64,000 nt of DNA from Pomacea canaliculata (GCF_003073045.1 NC_037600.1:13659188-13723187), one strand, 5' to 3'; numbered from the stretch's first letter, positions 22,132-33,547 are shown. Numbers and translations: made by a program. The notes: a model not told the origin generated them from the letters alone.

Positions 22132-22266
22132 TTAGGTAGATGATGATAATGATGATGATGATGATTGATGATGATTGTTGATGATTGATGATGATGATGG
22201 GAGGAGGGGAGGGTTTCGTAATCTCTGCTTCTGCCGCCACTTCTTCCGCCGGTTTTTGAACGACAC
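22132..22266 (-). CDS. Homeobox helix-3 exon C (Lys at position 50)
   Basis: Acceptor cttacag, then VSFKNRRKKWRQKQRLRN, a well preserved third helix except Trp48, which is Ser. Position 50 is Lys, and Asn51, Arg53 and Trp56 are kept. The tail is Ser/His-rich, encoded by an ATG/GAT-type microsatellite, and ends at TAA 22132. Phase 0 entry fits a helix-1/2 exon. The nearest one upstream on this strand is 24580-24414, with the broken exon 24232-24180 in between. Confidence 0.6.
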   Translation of the reverse strand: MSFKNRRKKWRQKQRLRNPPLLPSSSSIINNHHQSSSSSLSSST

Positions 22267-24179
22267 CTGTAAGGTAGAACCAGAGCGCACAGTGTTAATA
22301 GGTGTCTCTTTGAGTCGTTCGCTTTTATAAAATTCTTTGAGCTCGCTGTCCTGTGAGAGGATACATTTGTAGTGCTATATAATAATAATGATAATAATAG
22401 TCGTCGTCGTTGTCGATATATGATTAACACATATATTCCCTATTCCACAATCCTAAGGAATCAGCACCCTTCCATTTCAGACATGTTTGCTTACAAATAT
22501 CATCATGCACAGAAGGAGGTCAACAACACTGAAGTCAGGGGACGGAGGGCGACGTGATGAGGTCGATGGCTTGTCATATTCCCTAATATCTTTTCTGTTT
22601 AATAAAAGAGATAATTTGGTCTTACGTTAGTATCTGCACACCCTGACGCTATCGCTCTAATTAGTCTATTTTTCCTTTACAAAATTGGTTTCTCTATGAC
22701 GTTAGAGCCTTAGTTACTGGCTTTATCATGGCTCTATTTCGAACCAGCTGAACTTGGAGGACTTGTGTTTTGGGGAGGGGCCGTTGGCTCACTGGGGAGT
22801 TAATTCTGTATATTTCATTACTGTTTCGTAACCAATCTTGTGGATTTTCATGTGGAGATCCCAAAGGATGTCCACTCGCAGACCATCCGCCAGGGATCTC
22901 ATAAGAGAAAAGAACTGCTTATTTTGGTCTTTCCTCCTTTTCCATCTCTTCCCCCCCTTGGGGATCATTAGGAGGATCACTCCCCTTGGGACATGGGTCA
23001 TCTTTGAATATCTGCTAATAATTTTAAAAAATCGTATACACACACACACACAGAGTTATAAAGAAAAGCGAAAAGCAAAAAAAAAAAAGGACTTCCTACA
23101 GCCCTACCTGGTTATGTTAGTGTCACTGGTGGCAGACCATTGAAATAACGTGTTTATTATAATTATATAAATACTTCCCCCTATATATTGCTAATAAATA
23201 TCCCATTGTAAAAATAAACATTGTGGAAAAATGCATACCTGGGAGGAGGTTAAAAGAGCATACCCTCGTGCATGATGATGATGGTGATGATGATTATGAT
23301 TGATTTATTTTGGTGATGATGATGAACGAAGATTCACCCTGACGCTATCGCTCTAATTAGTCTATTTTTCCTGTACAAAATTGGTTTCTCTATGACGTTA
23401 GAGCCTTAGTTACTGGCTATATGATGGTTTACCTTTTCTGCTGGCTCTACTGGGAACCAGCTGTACCTGTGTCTTGGGGAGGGGTTGGCTCTCTCAGATT
23501 AGAAGCATTGAATTACTTTAAAAACTCATAACATACATTATGTAGCTCCATGTGGCCAGAGCTTGAGCTTGTCTTCTGAATGCATTTATGACGTCTTGCC
23601 TCCTGAAATGATGCCAGTAGTGTAGTTAAAAACGGCCTTAAAAAGAATATTCTTCATAAATTCCATATATATATATAGTTCTCGAACACACCACACATGT
23701 TACAACTGCTGATGAATACCGTGTTTATTATAGTTATATAAATACTTCCCCCCTATATATTGCTAATAAATACACATTGTAAAAAATAAACATTGTGAAA
23801 ATATACACACCTGGCATGCTCTTGTCCCGAGGCATTGACGAGACACTGGTATCATGCATGATGATGATGATGATGATGATGCTGACTGATAATTAGCGAT
23901 GATGGTTGATCGTGAATTCTGATAATTGATGATGATGAAGACGACGCCGCCGACGACGACGACGATGAGGATAATGATCATGTTTGTTGATTGGTGATAT
24001 ATTAATGTCTGATAGAGGATTCTATAATTTCTCTGATTGACGATGAATACTGGAGGTGTATCGTCGTTGTTTGATGATGATGACGACGCCGCCTGCGCTG
24101 TATGTGGTAATGATGATGCTCACGATGATCGTGCTGATGGTGATGCTGATGGTGATGCTGATGAGTGGAGGGAAGGCGC

Positions 24180-24237
24180 CTGATTCAACTTTCTTCTCTC
24201 TGATTTTTAACCCCTCTTGGAAGGTAGAACCATAGCG
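24180..24237 (-). pseudogene. Helix-3 exon D', frameshifted
   Basis: A duplicate of exon 20650-20555 with one base lost in the gatttttaa run and a CT doublet gained. It can no longer encode the FKNQRRK helix in one frame. Confidence 0.55.
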
Positions 24238-24413
24238 CACATTGTTAACAGGTGTCTCTTTGAGTCGTTCGCAATAGTCGTCGTCGTTGTCGTTGTCGAT
24301 ATATGATTAACACATATATTCATCATGCATAGAAGGAGGTCAACAAGACTGAAGTCAGGGCTGTTTACTTAACAACTAGTGGACTAGTCTTTTAACCGGT
24401 TTACTGTGCTTAC

Positions 24414-24580
24414 CCGCACTTGCTCGTCGGTTAGCCCCGTCTCTCGGGCGAGTTCTAGGACATCCCACGAGGGGCGGGTGTTCCTAGAGAACTCGCCCTC
24501 CAGCAGTTCCAGCTGATAGCCGCGATACCTTGTCCGCTGGATGGGACGAGGCTCCGTGTTGTCGTCGGGAGTGGTGTTTT
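24414..24580 (-). CDS. Homeobox exon, helices 1-2 (copy D)
   Basis: Encodes the same 55-residue segment as 21014-20848 (QRTRYRGYQLELLEGEF...), with the same acceptor and the same CGG|GTAAGC donor. The two blocks (20069-21086 and 23655-24655) are a recent duplication, nearly identical except for microsatellite lengths and small indels. Downstream helix-3 choices are the broken 24232-24180 and the intact 22266-22132. Confidence 0.7.
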
Positions 24581-24949
24581 CTGCAACAAGCAGGGGCAGA
24601 CAAGCCGTCAGAATGTGTGTGTCGACGAATAAGATGTAATAAAACGCCACTTAAAGAATTAAAGACTACCCAGGCATGCTGTTTTCATTTTCTGCATGCT
24701 TCAACTATTTACAAAATTGGTTCCTCTATGACGTTAGATGATCAGCCAGAAGCTGAAGAAGGTTCAATATTTCTTGCATCCTGAAATGATGCCAGTAGTG
24801 TAGTTAAAAACGGCCTTAAAAACGATGATTATTCAAACTCTAAAGACTGAGTTTTTTTTTAATCTATCGTCATATTAGATATTAGCATATGTAAATATAG
24901 TAGGGGTTCGCTCTCTCTTTCTACTTATGTCGCAGTGAAATGTACTTAC

Positions 24950-24963
24950 TGATTGTTGTCCAT
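24950..24963 (-). CDS. Start-exon candidate MDNNQ, first copy
   Basis: ATG GAC AAC AAT CA followed at once by GTAAGT. It has the same form and phase (2) as start exon 4260-4244 (MANNNQ) of the complete homeobox gene. Confidence 0.5.
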
Positions 24964-25101
24964 TTCCCCCTTTTTTGCCGTCTTCTACAGTTGTTCTATC
25001 TGAACCACAAGATCAGTCAGAAGCCGAAATATGGTGTTCAATATTTCTTGCCTCCTGAAATGATGCCAGTAGTGTAGTTAAAAACGGCCTTAAAAAGAAT
25101 A

Positions 25102-25545
25102 TTCTTCATAAATTCCATATATATATATAGTTCTCGAACACACCACACATGTTACAACTGCTGATGAATACCGTGTTTATTATAGTTATATAAATACTTC
25201 CCCCCTATATATTGCTAATAAATACACATTGTAAAAAATAAACATTGTGAAAATATACACACCTGGCATGCTCTTGTCCCGAGGCATTGACGAGACACTG
25301 GTATCATGCATGATGATGATGATGATGATGATTGATAATTTGCGATGATGGTTGATCGTGAATTCTGATAATTGATGATGATGAAGACGACGCCGCCGCC
25401 GACGACGACGACGACGATGAGGATAATGATCATGTTTGTTGATTGGTGATATATTAATGTCTGATAGAGGATTCTATAATTTCTCTGATTGATGATGAAT
25501 ACTGGAGGTGTATCATCGTTGTTTGATGATATTGACGACGACGCC
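25102..25545. repeat. Third, truncated copy of the 20-kb block
   Basis: It matches 20069-20520 and 23655-24090 with a shorter GCC run and breaks off before the helix-3 exon. Confidence 0.8.
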
Positions 25546-25690
25546 TAAAAACGGCCTTAAAAACGATGATTATTCAAACTCTAAAGACTGAGTTTTTTTT
25601 TAATCTATCGTCATATTAGATATTAGCATATGTAAATATAGTAGGGGTTCGCTCTCTCTTTCTACTTATGTCGCAGTGAAATGTACTTAC

Positions 25691-25704
25691 TGATTGTTGT
25701 CCAT
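25691..25704 (-). CDS. Start-exon candidate MDNNQ, second copy
   Basis: Encodes the same five residues and donor as 24963-24950. The two lie in a duplicated block (24800-25030 and 25545-25775). Upstream an open stretch encodes IEQLLEEGKERVNGQQS, so the ATG may instead be internal to a longer exon. Confidence 0.45.
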
Positions 25705-25863
25705 TCACCCTCTCTTTTCCTTCTTCTAGCAGTTGTTCTATCTGAACCACAAGATCAGTCAGAAGCCATTCCACCCACCCACCTGCAAAATAAGTCAGGG
25801 AAGACGTTTACACAAAAGATGGTGATAAAACTAACTCACTCCAGAACCTGTTAAAGTACTCAC

Positions 25864-25937
25864 GTGGCACTGCCGACTGCGGGGAAAGTGGCGGGGCAGT
25901 AGGTATCTCAGCAATGTCTGGTAGATCCCAAACTTGT
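25864..25937 (-). CDS. Homeobox family linker exon (copy D)
   Basis: 74 bases encoding QVWDLPDIAEIPTAPPLSP and QSAVP, with the same splice sites and phases as 21461-21388. It lies upstream of the start-exon candidates at 25.7 and 24.95 kb, so the order start-linker-homeobox is broken here by rearrangement. Confidence 0.6.
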
Positions 25938-26089
25938 CTGCTTAATAAAGGAGAAAATTTGGTCTTACGTTAGTATCTGCACACCCTGACGCTATCGCTC
26001 TAATACTAAGGGAACTACTGACTACCTCGCTATACCACTAACTTCATCTTACGCCCCCGACCCTGATATTGAAGCACGGTTTGGTGGCA

Positions 26090-26270
26090 AATTTTATATA
26101 CCTGCAGATGGAGATCTTGAAGAATCTCCACTGGAAGTGTTGATGTCAGACTTGCCGTTAACGAGAAGAATGCTTTGTTTTCCTCCTTTTTTCATATTCT
26201 TCTTCCCTCTCTTTGATGGGGCAGAATCACTCCTACCTGGCTGTGGCTCTTCTGGGTTTTGCTGCAAATA
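26090..26270 (-). CDS. Lys-rich exon of the array
   Basis: Acceptor tttgcag, then QNPEEPQPGRSDSAPSKRGK continuing Lys/Gly-rich and ending SSRSPSAG before GTATAT. A related exon start is at 31649-31590 (QNPEDPIQGGSDSTPKRRG). Nuclear-localisation-like basic clusters are visible. I do not recognise the family. Confidence 0.4.
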
Positions 26271-27277
26271 ATGAAAGATTACCCAGGCATGCTGTTTTCA
26301 TTTTCTGCATGCTTCAACTATTTACAAAATTGGTTCCTCTATGACGTTAGAGCCTTAGTTACTGGCTTTATGAGGGTTTCTGATAAAGAAATTCAGAATA
26401 ATCACCAATAATAATAATAAGAAGAAAATAATAATGTACATTGTCACCAAATAAGACTTATTGCAAACAATTTGTAACAAAAAAATTAATGCCAAGAATC
26501 CACAAAAATGCGTGGAAGTGCTTCCCTGTGTTACAATGAAGCGTATGTAAACAAATCAATTTTAGGTAAAATAAGTTGTCATACATAAATAAGGTCAAAC
26601 AATACTAGTGGTACAATACATATACCAATCAGCCCAAAGTTTTCTTAAAATCATAAGGGAGGAAAAGTGATCCTAAAAGGAACAAAATATTCACACTCCT
26701 AATCAATCGCACAATCAGGATAGAAATGTAATTACTACTTCCCAACGTGCCTGCACAATGATTTCGTAACACCAAGAGGAAATAAAATCCTTGAGTTTAA
26801 CACAGTAGTCAACACTTTCAGGTGTAAGCACTAATTCAACAAATGAAGGCTATTTTCAATAAACAGGCATGCAGAACAATCAAACACATTTTCTAATTTG
26901 TCTCGCATTAACTGCACTATGTATCCAGTCCAAATCTACCGGTATGCACAAAATTTCCACAAAGCCAATTTCACTCTAGAGATGCAATAGACACATAAGC
27001 AATCCTAGCGGTAAACACAGGGCAATCAAATTCTTTAAATGTACTAGCATTGAACAGTATTGAGTACTGCAAGCCAAATTCATATGTTGTATCCAGGTTT
27101 CTCTTCCCACCTATGTTCCGAATTCTAGTTAAAAACGACCTTAAAAACGATTATTATTAATTCAAACTCTAAAGACTGAGGTTTTTTAAATCTATAGTCA
27201 TAGAAAATATTAACATATGTAAATGTAGTAAGGGTTCGCTCTCTCTTTCTACTTATGTCGCAGTGAAATGTACTCAC

Positions 27278-27303
27278 TGATTACTGCTCTCCATGGTCTC
27301 CAT
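27278..27303 (-). CDS. Start-exon candidate METMESSNQ (unit 1)
   Basis: ATG at 27303 (or 27294) runs to a GTGAGT donor in phase 2 and gives ...SSNQ, parallel to MANNNQ at 4260. In unit 2 (29830-29847) one inserted base puts TAA before the donor. Confidence 0.5.
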
Positions 27304-27419
27304 TACTGCTCTTCATCCCTCTCTTCCTCCAGTTGTTGTCCTAGCTGAACCACATGGAAGGTAGAAGCACGGCGCACAGTGTTAATACGTGTCTCTTTGA
27401 GTCGTTCGCTTTTGTAAAA

Positions 27420-27850
27420 TTCTTTGGCCAGATCCTCGCTGACAGCCTTCGAGGGGTGTGCGTTCCTCTCGAACTCAGCCTCCAGCAGCTCGCGCTGATC
27501 ATCCCGGAGTGTTGTCCGCAGTGTGAGACGAGGCTGAGGGTTTGGGTCTGTCTGGCGAGCTCTTCGCGGACGGGTCTTGACGGGTAGTGGTTAATTTGAA
27601 ATTCTTGCTCGGCCCTGAGTGTTGTCCGCGGGGTGCGACGAGGCTTTCCGAATTCTTGTTGCTGACAGCCCGGTTCTTCTAGCCAGCTCTTCGCGGACCG
27701 CCACCTCGGGGTAGTGTGTGTCTTTTCAAACTCATGCCTCGAGCATCTGTCGCTGCTCTCCCGGAATGTTGTCTGCTGCTTCTGCTGGTTGTCGTTGTAC
27801 TGGTCAAGTGCTCCGATGGGTTCTGTGACACTCAGTGGCAGGACAGGCGT
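27420..27850 (-). pseudogene. Three fused homeobox first halves (unit 1)
   Basis: It corresponds to 29960-30373 with several one-base differences and an in-frame TAG in the first half. The third half is the best preserved: RTTLRDDQRELLEAEFERNA followed by HPSKAVSEDLAKEF. None of the three ends in a GT donor. Confidence 0.6.
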
Positions 27851-28666
27851 CAGGATGTGTGTGTATCGATGAATAAGATGTAATAAGAGGCCACTTAAAG
27901 ACGCTTTTTTATCAAATCTTTCTTTTTTGGGTCTGGAAATATCTGCACACCCTGATGCTATCGCTCTAATTAGTCTATTTTTCCTTTACAAAATTGGTTT
28001 CTCTATGACGTTAGAGCCTTAGTTACTGGCTTTATGATGGCTCTATTTCGAACCAGCTCAACTTTTGTATTACCCTAGAAAATAAATGTAAAAGGTAAAC
28101 TGTTTTCAAATTTTTGCATCTGCACAAACTGTTTCCTATTCAAACTACGACTACTCTCCTCGTGATTTGTCTACCGGGCAGACCGCAAACAACAGGAGTT
28201 GTAACTTATGAAAAGACATGGGCCATGGGGATGCCTTTTTGATCAGACTACTTATCTTCAATTGAAAACGATAGAAAAATAATTTGCTCCTACTTACTCA
28301 ATATATGTTTGTCAGTAATTTCTGAAGTTGAAGCCTCAAGGCCCGTGTGGCTAGTGAGGCAGGAAAGCTTGCCTTGCTGGTTATGATGAACTCGTGGATG
28401 TAATGAAGTGTCATTACGGGGATTTCCCATCAGGTGTGTTTGTAAAATAATAATAGACACACCTAATAAAGTGAACCACACTCAGATGCTTGCAGTAAGT
28501 TTTGCTGTATTAAGCAATGTCTACATGAAAAGTCTAGTAGTTGGGGGCTTAGGCAGAGTTCTTTAAAGCAAACAATCAGTTCGGAAATTTCCCCAACATC
28601 AATATGTAGACAAAGAGATTAACAAGACAGTTGTCAGGATGACTGATAAAGACGAGAACTATATGC

Positions 28667-28792
28667 CTACCATTGTATCAGGACAGCAGCAATCAATACG
28701 ACAGCCGCTTCCACTGCTAAACACTTGAGAGCGAAGGGAATGCGATTTCTTTTTCTCTCCCGCCGCCACTTCCCCCGGCGGTTTGAGAACCA
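28667..28792 (-). pseudogene. Helix-3 exon E, acceptor lost
   Basis: Encodes WFSNRRGKWRRERKRNRIP, a textbook Pax-type third helix with Ser50, then a hydrophobic tail (AVEAAVVLIAAVLIQW) and TAG. Immediately before the Trp codon the sequence is a GAC/AAC microsatellite instead of an AG acceptor. The exon was truncated by a deletion between helix 3 and the intronic repeat. Confidence 0.65.
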
Positions 28793-28930
28793 CGTCGTTG
28801 TCGTTGTCGTTTTGCTACAAATAATTAAAGACTACCCAGGCATGCTGTTTTCATTTTCTGCATGCTTCAAGTATTTACAAAATTGGTTTCTCTATGACGT
28901 TAGAGCCTTAATTACTGGCTTTATGATGGT

Positions 28931-31260
28931 TTCTGATAAAGATATTCAAAATAATCACCAATAAAAAGAAGAATAAAAAATAATAACATTGCAGTGTCAC
29001 AAATTAAGACTTATTGCAAACACTTTTTAACAAAAAAATTAATGCCCAGAATCCACAAAAATGCGTGGGAGTTCTCCCCTGTGTTACAATGAAGCGTATG
29101 TAAACAAATCAATTTTAGGTAAAATAAGTTGTCATACATAAATAAGGTCAAACAATACTAGTGGTACAATACATATACCAATCAGCCCAAAGTTTTCTTA
29201 AAATCATAAGGGAGGAAAAGTGATCCTAAAAGGAACAAAATATTCACACTCCTAATCAATCGCACAATCAGGATAGAAATGTAATTACTACTTCCCAACG
29301 TGCCTGCACAATGATTCGTAACACCAAGAGGAAATAAAAATCCTTGAGTTAACACAGTAGTCAACACTTCAGAGTGTAAGCACTAATTCAACAAATGAAG
29401 GCTATTTCAATAAACAGGCATGCAGAACAATCAAACACATTTTCTAATTTGTCTCGCATTAAACTGCACTATGTATCCAGTCCAAATCTACCGGTATGCA
29501 CAAAATTTCCACAAAGCCAATTTCACTCTAGAGATGCAATAGACACATAAGCCATCCTAGCGGTAAACACAGGGCAATCAAATTCTTTAAATGTACTAGC
29601 ATTGAACAGTATTGAGTACCGCAAGGCAAAATTCATATTTTGTATCCAGGTTTCTCTTCCCACCTTTGTTCCGAATTCTAGTTAAAAACGACCTTAAAAA
29701 CTATTATTATTCATTCAAACTCTAAGACTGAGGTTTTTTAAATCTATAGTCATAGAAAATATTAACATATGTAAATGTAGTAAGGGTTCGCTCTCTCTTT
29801 CTACTTATGTCGCAGTGAAATGTACTCACTGATTACTGCTTCTCCATGGTCTCCATTACTGCTCTTCATCCCTCTCTTCCTCAGTTTGTGTCCTAGCTGA
29901 ACCACATGGAAGGTAGAAGCACGGCGCACAGTGTTAATACGTGTCTCTTTGAGTCGTTCGCTTTTGTAAAATTCTTTGGCCAGATCTCGCTGACAGCCTT
30001 CGAGGGTGTGCGTTCCTCTCGAACTCAGCCTCCAGCAGCTCGCGCTGATCATCCCGGAGTGTTGTCCGCAGTGTGAGACGAGGCTGAGGGTTTGGGTCTG
30101 TCTGGCGAGCTCTTCGCGGACGGGTCTTGACGGGTAGTGGTTAATTTGAAATTCTTGCTCGGCCCTGAGTGTTGTCCGCGGGGTGCGACGAGGCTTTCCG
30201 AATTCTTGTTGCTGACAGCCCGGTTCTTCTTGCCAGCTCTTCGCGGACCGCCACCTCGGGGTAGTGTGTCTTTTCAAACTCTGCCTCGAGCATCTGTCGC
30301 TGCTCTCCCCGGAATGTTGTCTGCTGCTTCTGCTGGTTGTCGTTGTACTGGTCACAAGTGCTGCCGATGGGTTCTGTGACACTCAGTGGCAGACAAGGCG
30401 TCAGGATGTGTGTATCGATGAATAAGATGTAATAAGAGGCCACTTAAAGACGCTTTTTTATCAAATCTTTCTTTTTTGGGTCTGGAAATATCTGCACACC
30501 CTGATGCTATCGCTCTAATTAGTCTATTTTTTCCTTTACAAAATTGGTTTTTCTCTATGACGTTAGAGCCTTAGTTACTGGCTTTATGATGGCTCTATTT
30601 CGAACCAGCTCAACTTTTGTATTACCTAGAAAATAAATGTAAAAGGTAAACTGTTTTCAAATTTTTGCATCTGCACAAACTGTTCCTATTCAAACTACGA
30701 CTACTCTCTCGTGATTTGTCTACCGGGCAGACCGCAAACAACAGGAGTTGTAACTTACGAAAAGACATGGGCCATGGGGATGCCTTTTTGATCAGGCTAC
30801 TTTTCTTCAATTGAAAACGATAGAAAAATAATTTGCTCCTACTTACTCAATATATGTTTGTCAGTAATTTCTGAAGTTGAAGCCTCAAGGCCCGTGTGGC
30901 TAGTGAGGCAGGAAAGCTTGCCTTGCTGGTTATGATGAACTCGTGGATGTAATGAAGTGTCATTACGGGGATTTCCATCAGGTGTGTTTGTAAAATAATA
31001 ATAGACACACCTAATAAAGTGAACCACACTGAGATGCTTGCAGTAAGATTTGCTGTATTAAGCAATGTCTACATGAAAAGTCTAGTAGTTGGGGGCTTAG
31101 GCAGAGTTCTTCAAAGCAAACAATCAGTTCGGAAATTTCCCCAACATCAATATGTAGACAAAGAGATTAACAAGACAGTTGTCAGGATGACTGATAAAGA
31201 CGAGAACTATGTGCTATCGTTTTATTTGTAGCAGGGCAGCAGCAATCAGTATTAAAACTG
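28931..31260. repeat. Homeobox unit, copy 2
   Basis: Second copy of 26369-28925, adjacent and in the same orientation. It shares the 28330-28650 block as 30875-31205. Confidence 0.85.
29960..30373 (-). pseudogene. Three fused homeobox first halves (unit 2)
   Basis: From an AG acceptor at 30374 the first half encodes QQTTFRGEQRQMLEAEFEKT, then HYPEVAVREELARRTGLSAT and RIR, a gap-free homeodomain 5-46 with all core residues. At codon 46 (30198), where a GTAAGC donor should be, the sequence runs straight into a second half (PRTTLRAEQEFQINHYPSRP, VREELARQT). It then runs into a third (RTTLRDDQRELLEAEFERN). Frames differ by one between halves. Loss of the donor means helix 3 cannot be added by normal splicing. 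Tandem duplication with breakpoints at exon ends is the simplest origin. Confidence 0.65.
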
Positions 31261-31351
31261 ACACTGCCGCTGCCACAATTCTACGGTGGGAGGAGAGAGG
31301 GTTTCTCTTGTTTTCCCGCCGCCACTTCGCCCGGCGGTTTGATATCCACTC
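31214..31351 (-). CDS. Helix-3 exon F (Ser50), intact splice acceptor
   Basis: Acceptor cttccag, then EWISNRRAKWRRENKRNP, a Pax-type third helix with Trp48, Ser50, Asn51 and Arg53. The tail is HRRIVAAAVSVLILIAAALL followed by QIKR and TAG at 31214. The tail has a strongly hydrophobic 17-residue run between basic residues, like a tail anchor. Phase 0 entry matches codon 46/47 splicing. No helix-1/2 exon was found between 31.4 and 32.2 kb, so its partner is missing or lies outside. Confidence 0.6.
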   Translation of the reverse strand, partial: EWISNRRAKWRRENKRNPLSSHRRIVAAAVSVLILIAAALLQIKR

Positions 31352-31909
31352 CTGGAAGTTAGAACCACAAAGCACAGTGTTAATAGGTGTCTCTTTGAGT
31401 CGTTCGCAATAGTCGTCGTCGTCGTTGTCGTTGTCGATATATGATTAACACTTACATTCCCTCTTCCACAATCCTAAGGAATCAGCACCTTCCATTTCAG
31501 ACACGTTCGCTTACGTCGTGCTAAGATGAAAAAAGTCACTTCAAAATTATAAAATATGAGATCGGAAACATTTAAGAATTTTTATGAACTCCTCTCCTCT
31601 TTGGTGTGGAATCACTTCCCCCCTGGATTGGGTCTTCTGGGTTTTGCTGCAAATAATTAAAAAAAGACTTAATTAATATGTCTATGCATGAACTATTACA
31701 AAGTCTACCCCTGTTCTGTGGCAGTAGTTATGTATAAATAAAAAATTTCTTGAGGCAGCACATCTGTCAGGCTTGCCATATGTAAGAAAGACCTTTCATT
31801 GCTCATTATTTTCATTTTCTCCCTCCTCCTCATCTTGGACGGTGAATTACTCTCATCTGAGTCTGGAGATCATTAAAAAAAAGCCTCGTTTCATGATCTA
31901 TTCATTTGC

Positions 31910-32217
31910 AACCTCCATTTCCTCCCACGTTTTGCCATCCTGACAGCATATCAAGAAAAAAGTCACTTCAAAATTATAAAATATTAGATCAGATCGGAAA
32001 CATTTAAGAATTTAAGGCAGCCAAAGAACCACATATGCATTAAACCAAATGCAGTGACTACATTTCTATGCAAGCCATTACCTTTGAAGATAGCATTCTG
32101 CTTTTAACACCAAACCCTTCATCCCTGTAAAATGTGTAACTATACTCTCTCTAGTATAACTTCACTTTGTAAACTATTGTGAAGGAAAAAGGTTGGCGCA
32201 AGCTTTTTACAGCAATT
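31910..32217. repeat. Direct duplicate of 33249-33547
   Basis: About 300 bases shared (ttttgccatcctgacagcat through gttggcgcaagctttttaca), spaced 1.34 kb apart in the same orientation. No coding content is recognised. Confidence 0.85.
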
Positions 32218-33248
32218 CCAAAAACAAAAATTAGTTTGTCGATGCTCTTCCTTAAATTTTTTGGCAGCTGAACAGGATTCATGAACAGATCATTGTGTGA
32301 TCATTGATGTTCATTCATATTTTTTCTCCTCCTTCCTACACCCTAACACTTAAATTTTTTTATATTATTATTTGATTGTTCAATTTGTATTGGTGGATAT
32401 ATGCACACCACATATTTTGTCAGGTAATGGTGACCTGTGCAGGACCAAAAAATGCGAGGTACCCTTCTGTACAAAGGAGTGAAATTTTCACCACTTGTGA
32501 ACAAGTTGTGTGTTCAAGTAGAGGAAACTTAAATGTATGAATGCTTTTACTTTTAATGTAACAAAATTGCTCTTCCTGTGTCTTTTTAAAAATTGCATTT
32601 TTCTTCAAATTTTTTTGAGGATGTTTCCATTTGCCCAAAACAATTTTTTTTGGGCAAGATTTATTTTCTCCATGAAATAAAGTATCACTGTATTGTAAAC
32701 TTTGGGGTTTATTATAAAAGTTAATAAATAAAAAAAATGTTTATATCAGTGATTTTGTGTGCTCTTTTGTGTGCATGTATGTGTCCCGCGAGAGGGAGAA
32801 TCAAAAATATATAAATCAGAGTTTTCTACATGTAAACATAACATTGTCCACTTTCAGCACTCTTTGCTTTCCTTTAAAAAAAAAAAGGGGGGGGGGCAGA
32901 ATTGGCTACAACAGTATGGCTGGGGCATGCTGATTACTCTGCTATTGTGTAAAGCAAGAAATGTTTGGGTTTTTCCCTTGCTCATACATAGTTGTCCTAG
33001 CGCCGTATACTAACATCTTTTCATTTGTTAACAATGGTGGCTGACTATGTATATCATGTGACTAATTTCTATTTTTTAAAATTGTATTTACTTTAATGCA
33101 TATACAATGAGCAATTAATTAAACAGTAACTTTGCTAACCCTGAGCAAACAGTACTCCCAACATGCAAAGTAAACACAGCATCAGGTTTATAGTTTTTTT
33201 CCCAGGCTGTACATAAAATTAGAAGTAACATGAAGTACCTTTCCCCAT
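32218..33248. other. No feature recognised
   Basis: AT-rich sequence with an A/G homopolymer patch near 32875-32897 and no supportable gene. Confidence 0.4.
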
Positions 33249-33547
33249 TTAGCATGCCATCTCCATTTCCTCCCATGTTTTGCCATCCTGACAGCATATC
33301 AAGAAAAAAGTCACTTCAAAATTATAAAATATTACATCAGAAACATTTAAGAATTTAAAGGCAGCCAAAGAACCACATATGCATTAAACCAAACGCAGTG
33401 ACTACATTTCTAGTTTGAAGATAACATTCTGCTTTTAACACCAAGCTCTTCATCCCTGTAAAATGTGTAACTATACTCTCTCCAGTATAACTTCACTTTA
33501 TAAACTATTGTGAAGGAAAAAGGTTGGCGCAAGCTTTTTACAGCAAT
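33249..33547. repeat. Direct duplicate of 31910-32217
   Basis: Second copy of the 300-base segment. A short minus-strand frame at its edge (MAKHGRKWRWHAKWGK before GTACTT) has splice-like borders but no known homology. Confidence 0.85.

Larger units (their letters stand above)
26369..28925. repeat. 2.56-kb homeobox unit, copy 1
   Basis: Head-to-tail duplicate of 28931-31260. Both start tttctgataaaga and carry, in order, the host repeat, start exon, triple homeobox first half, conserved block and helix-3 exon. Copies differ mainly by single-base indels. Confidence 0.85.

Noticed and set aside
33240..33300. Minus-strand GWQNMGGNGDG as a Gln50 helix-3 relic
   Set aside because: Trp and Asn can be aligned only by dropping Phe49, and both key arginines are missing. 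The match is too weak to add to the homeobox family.
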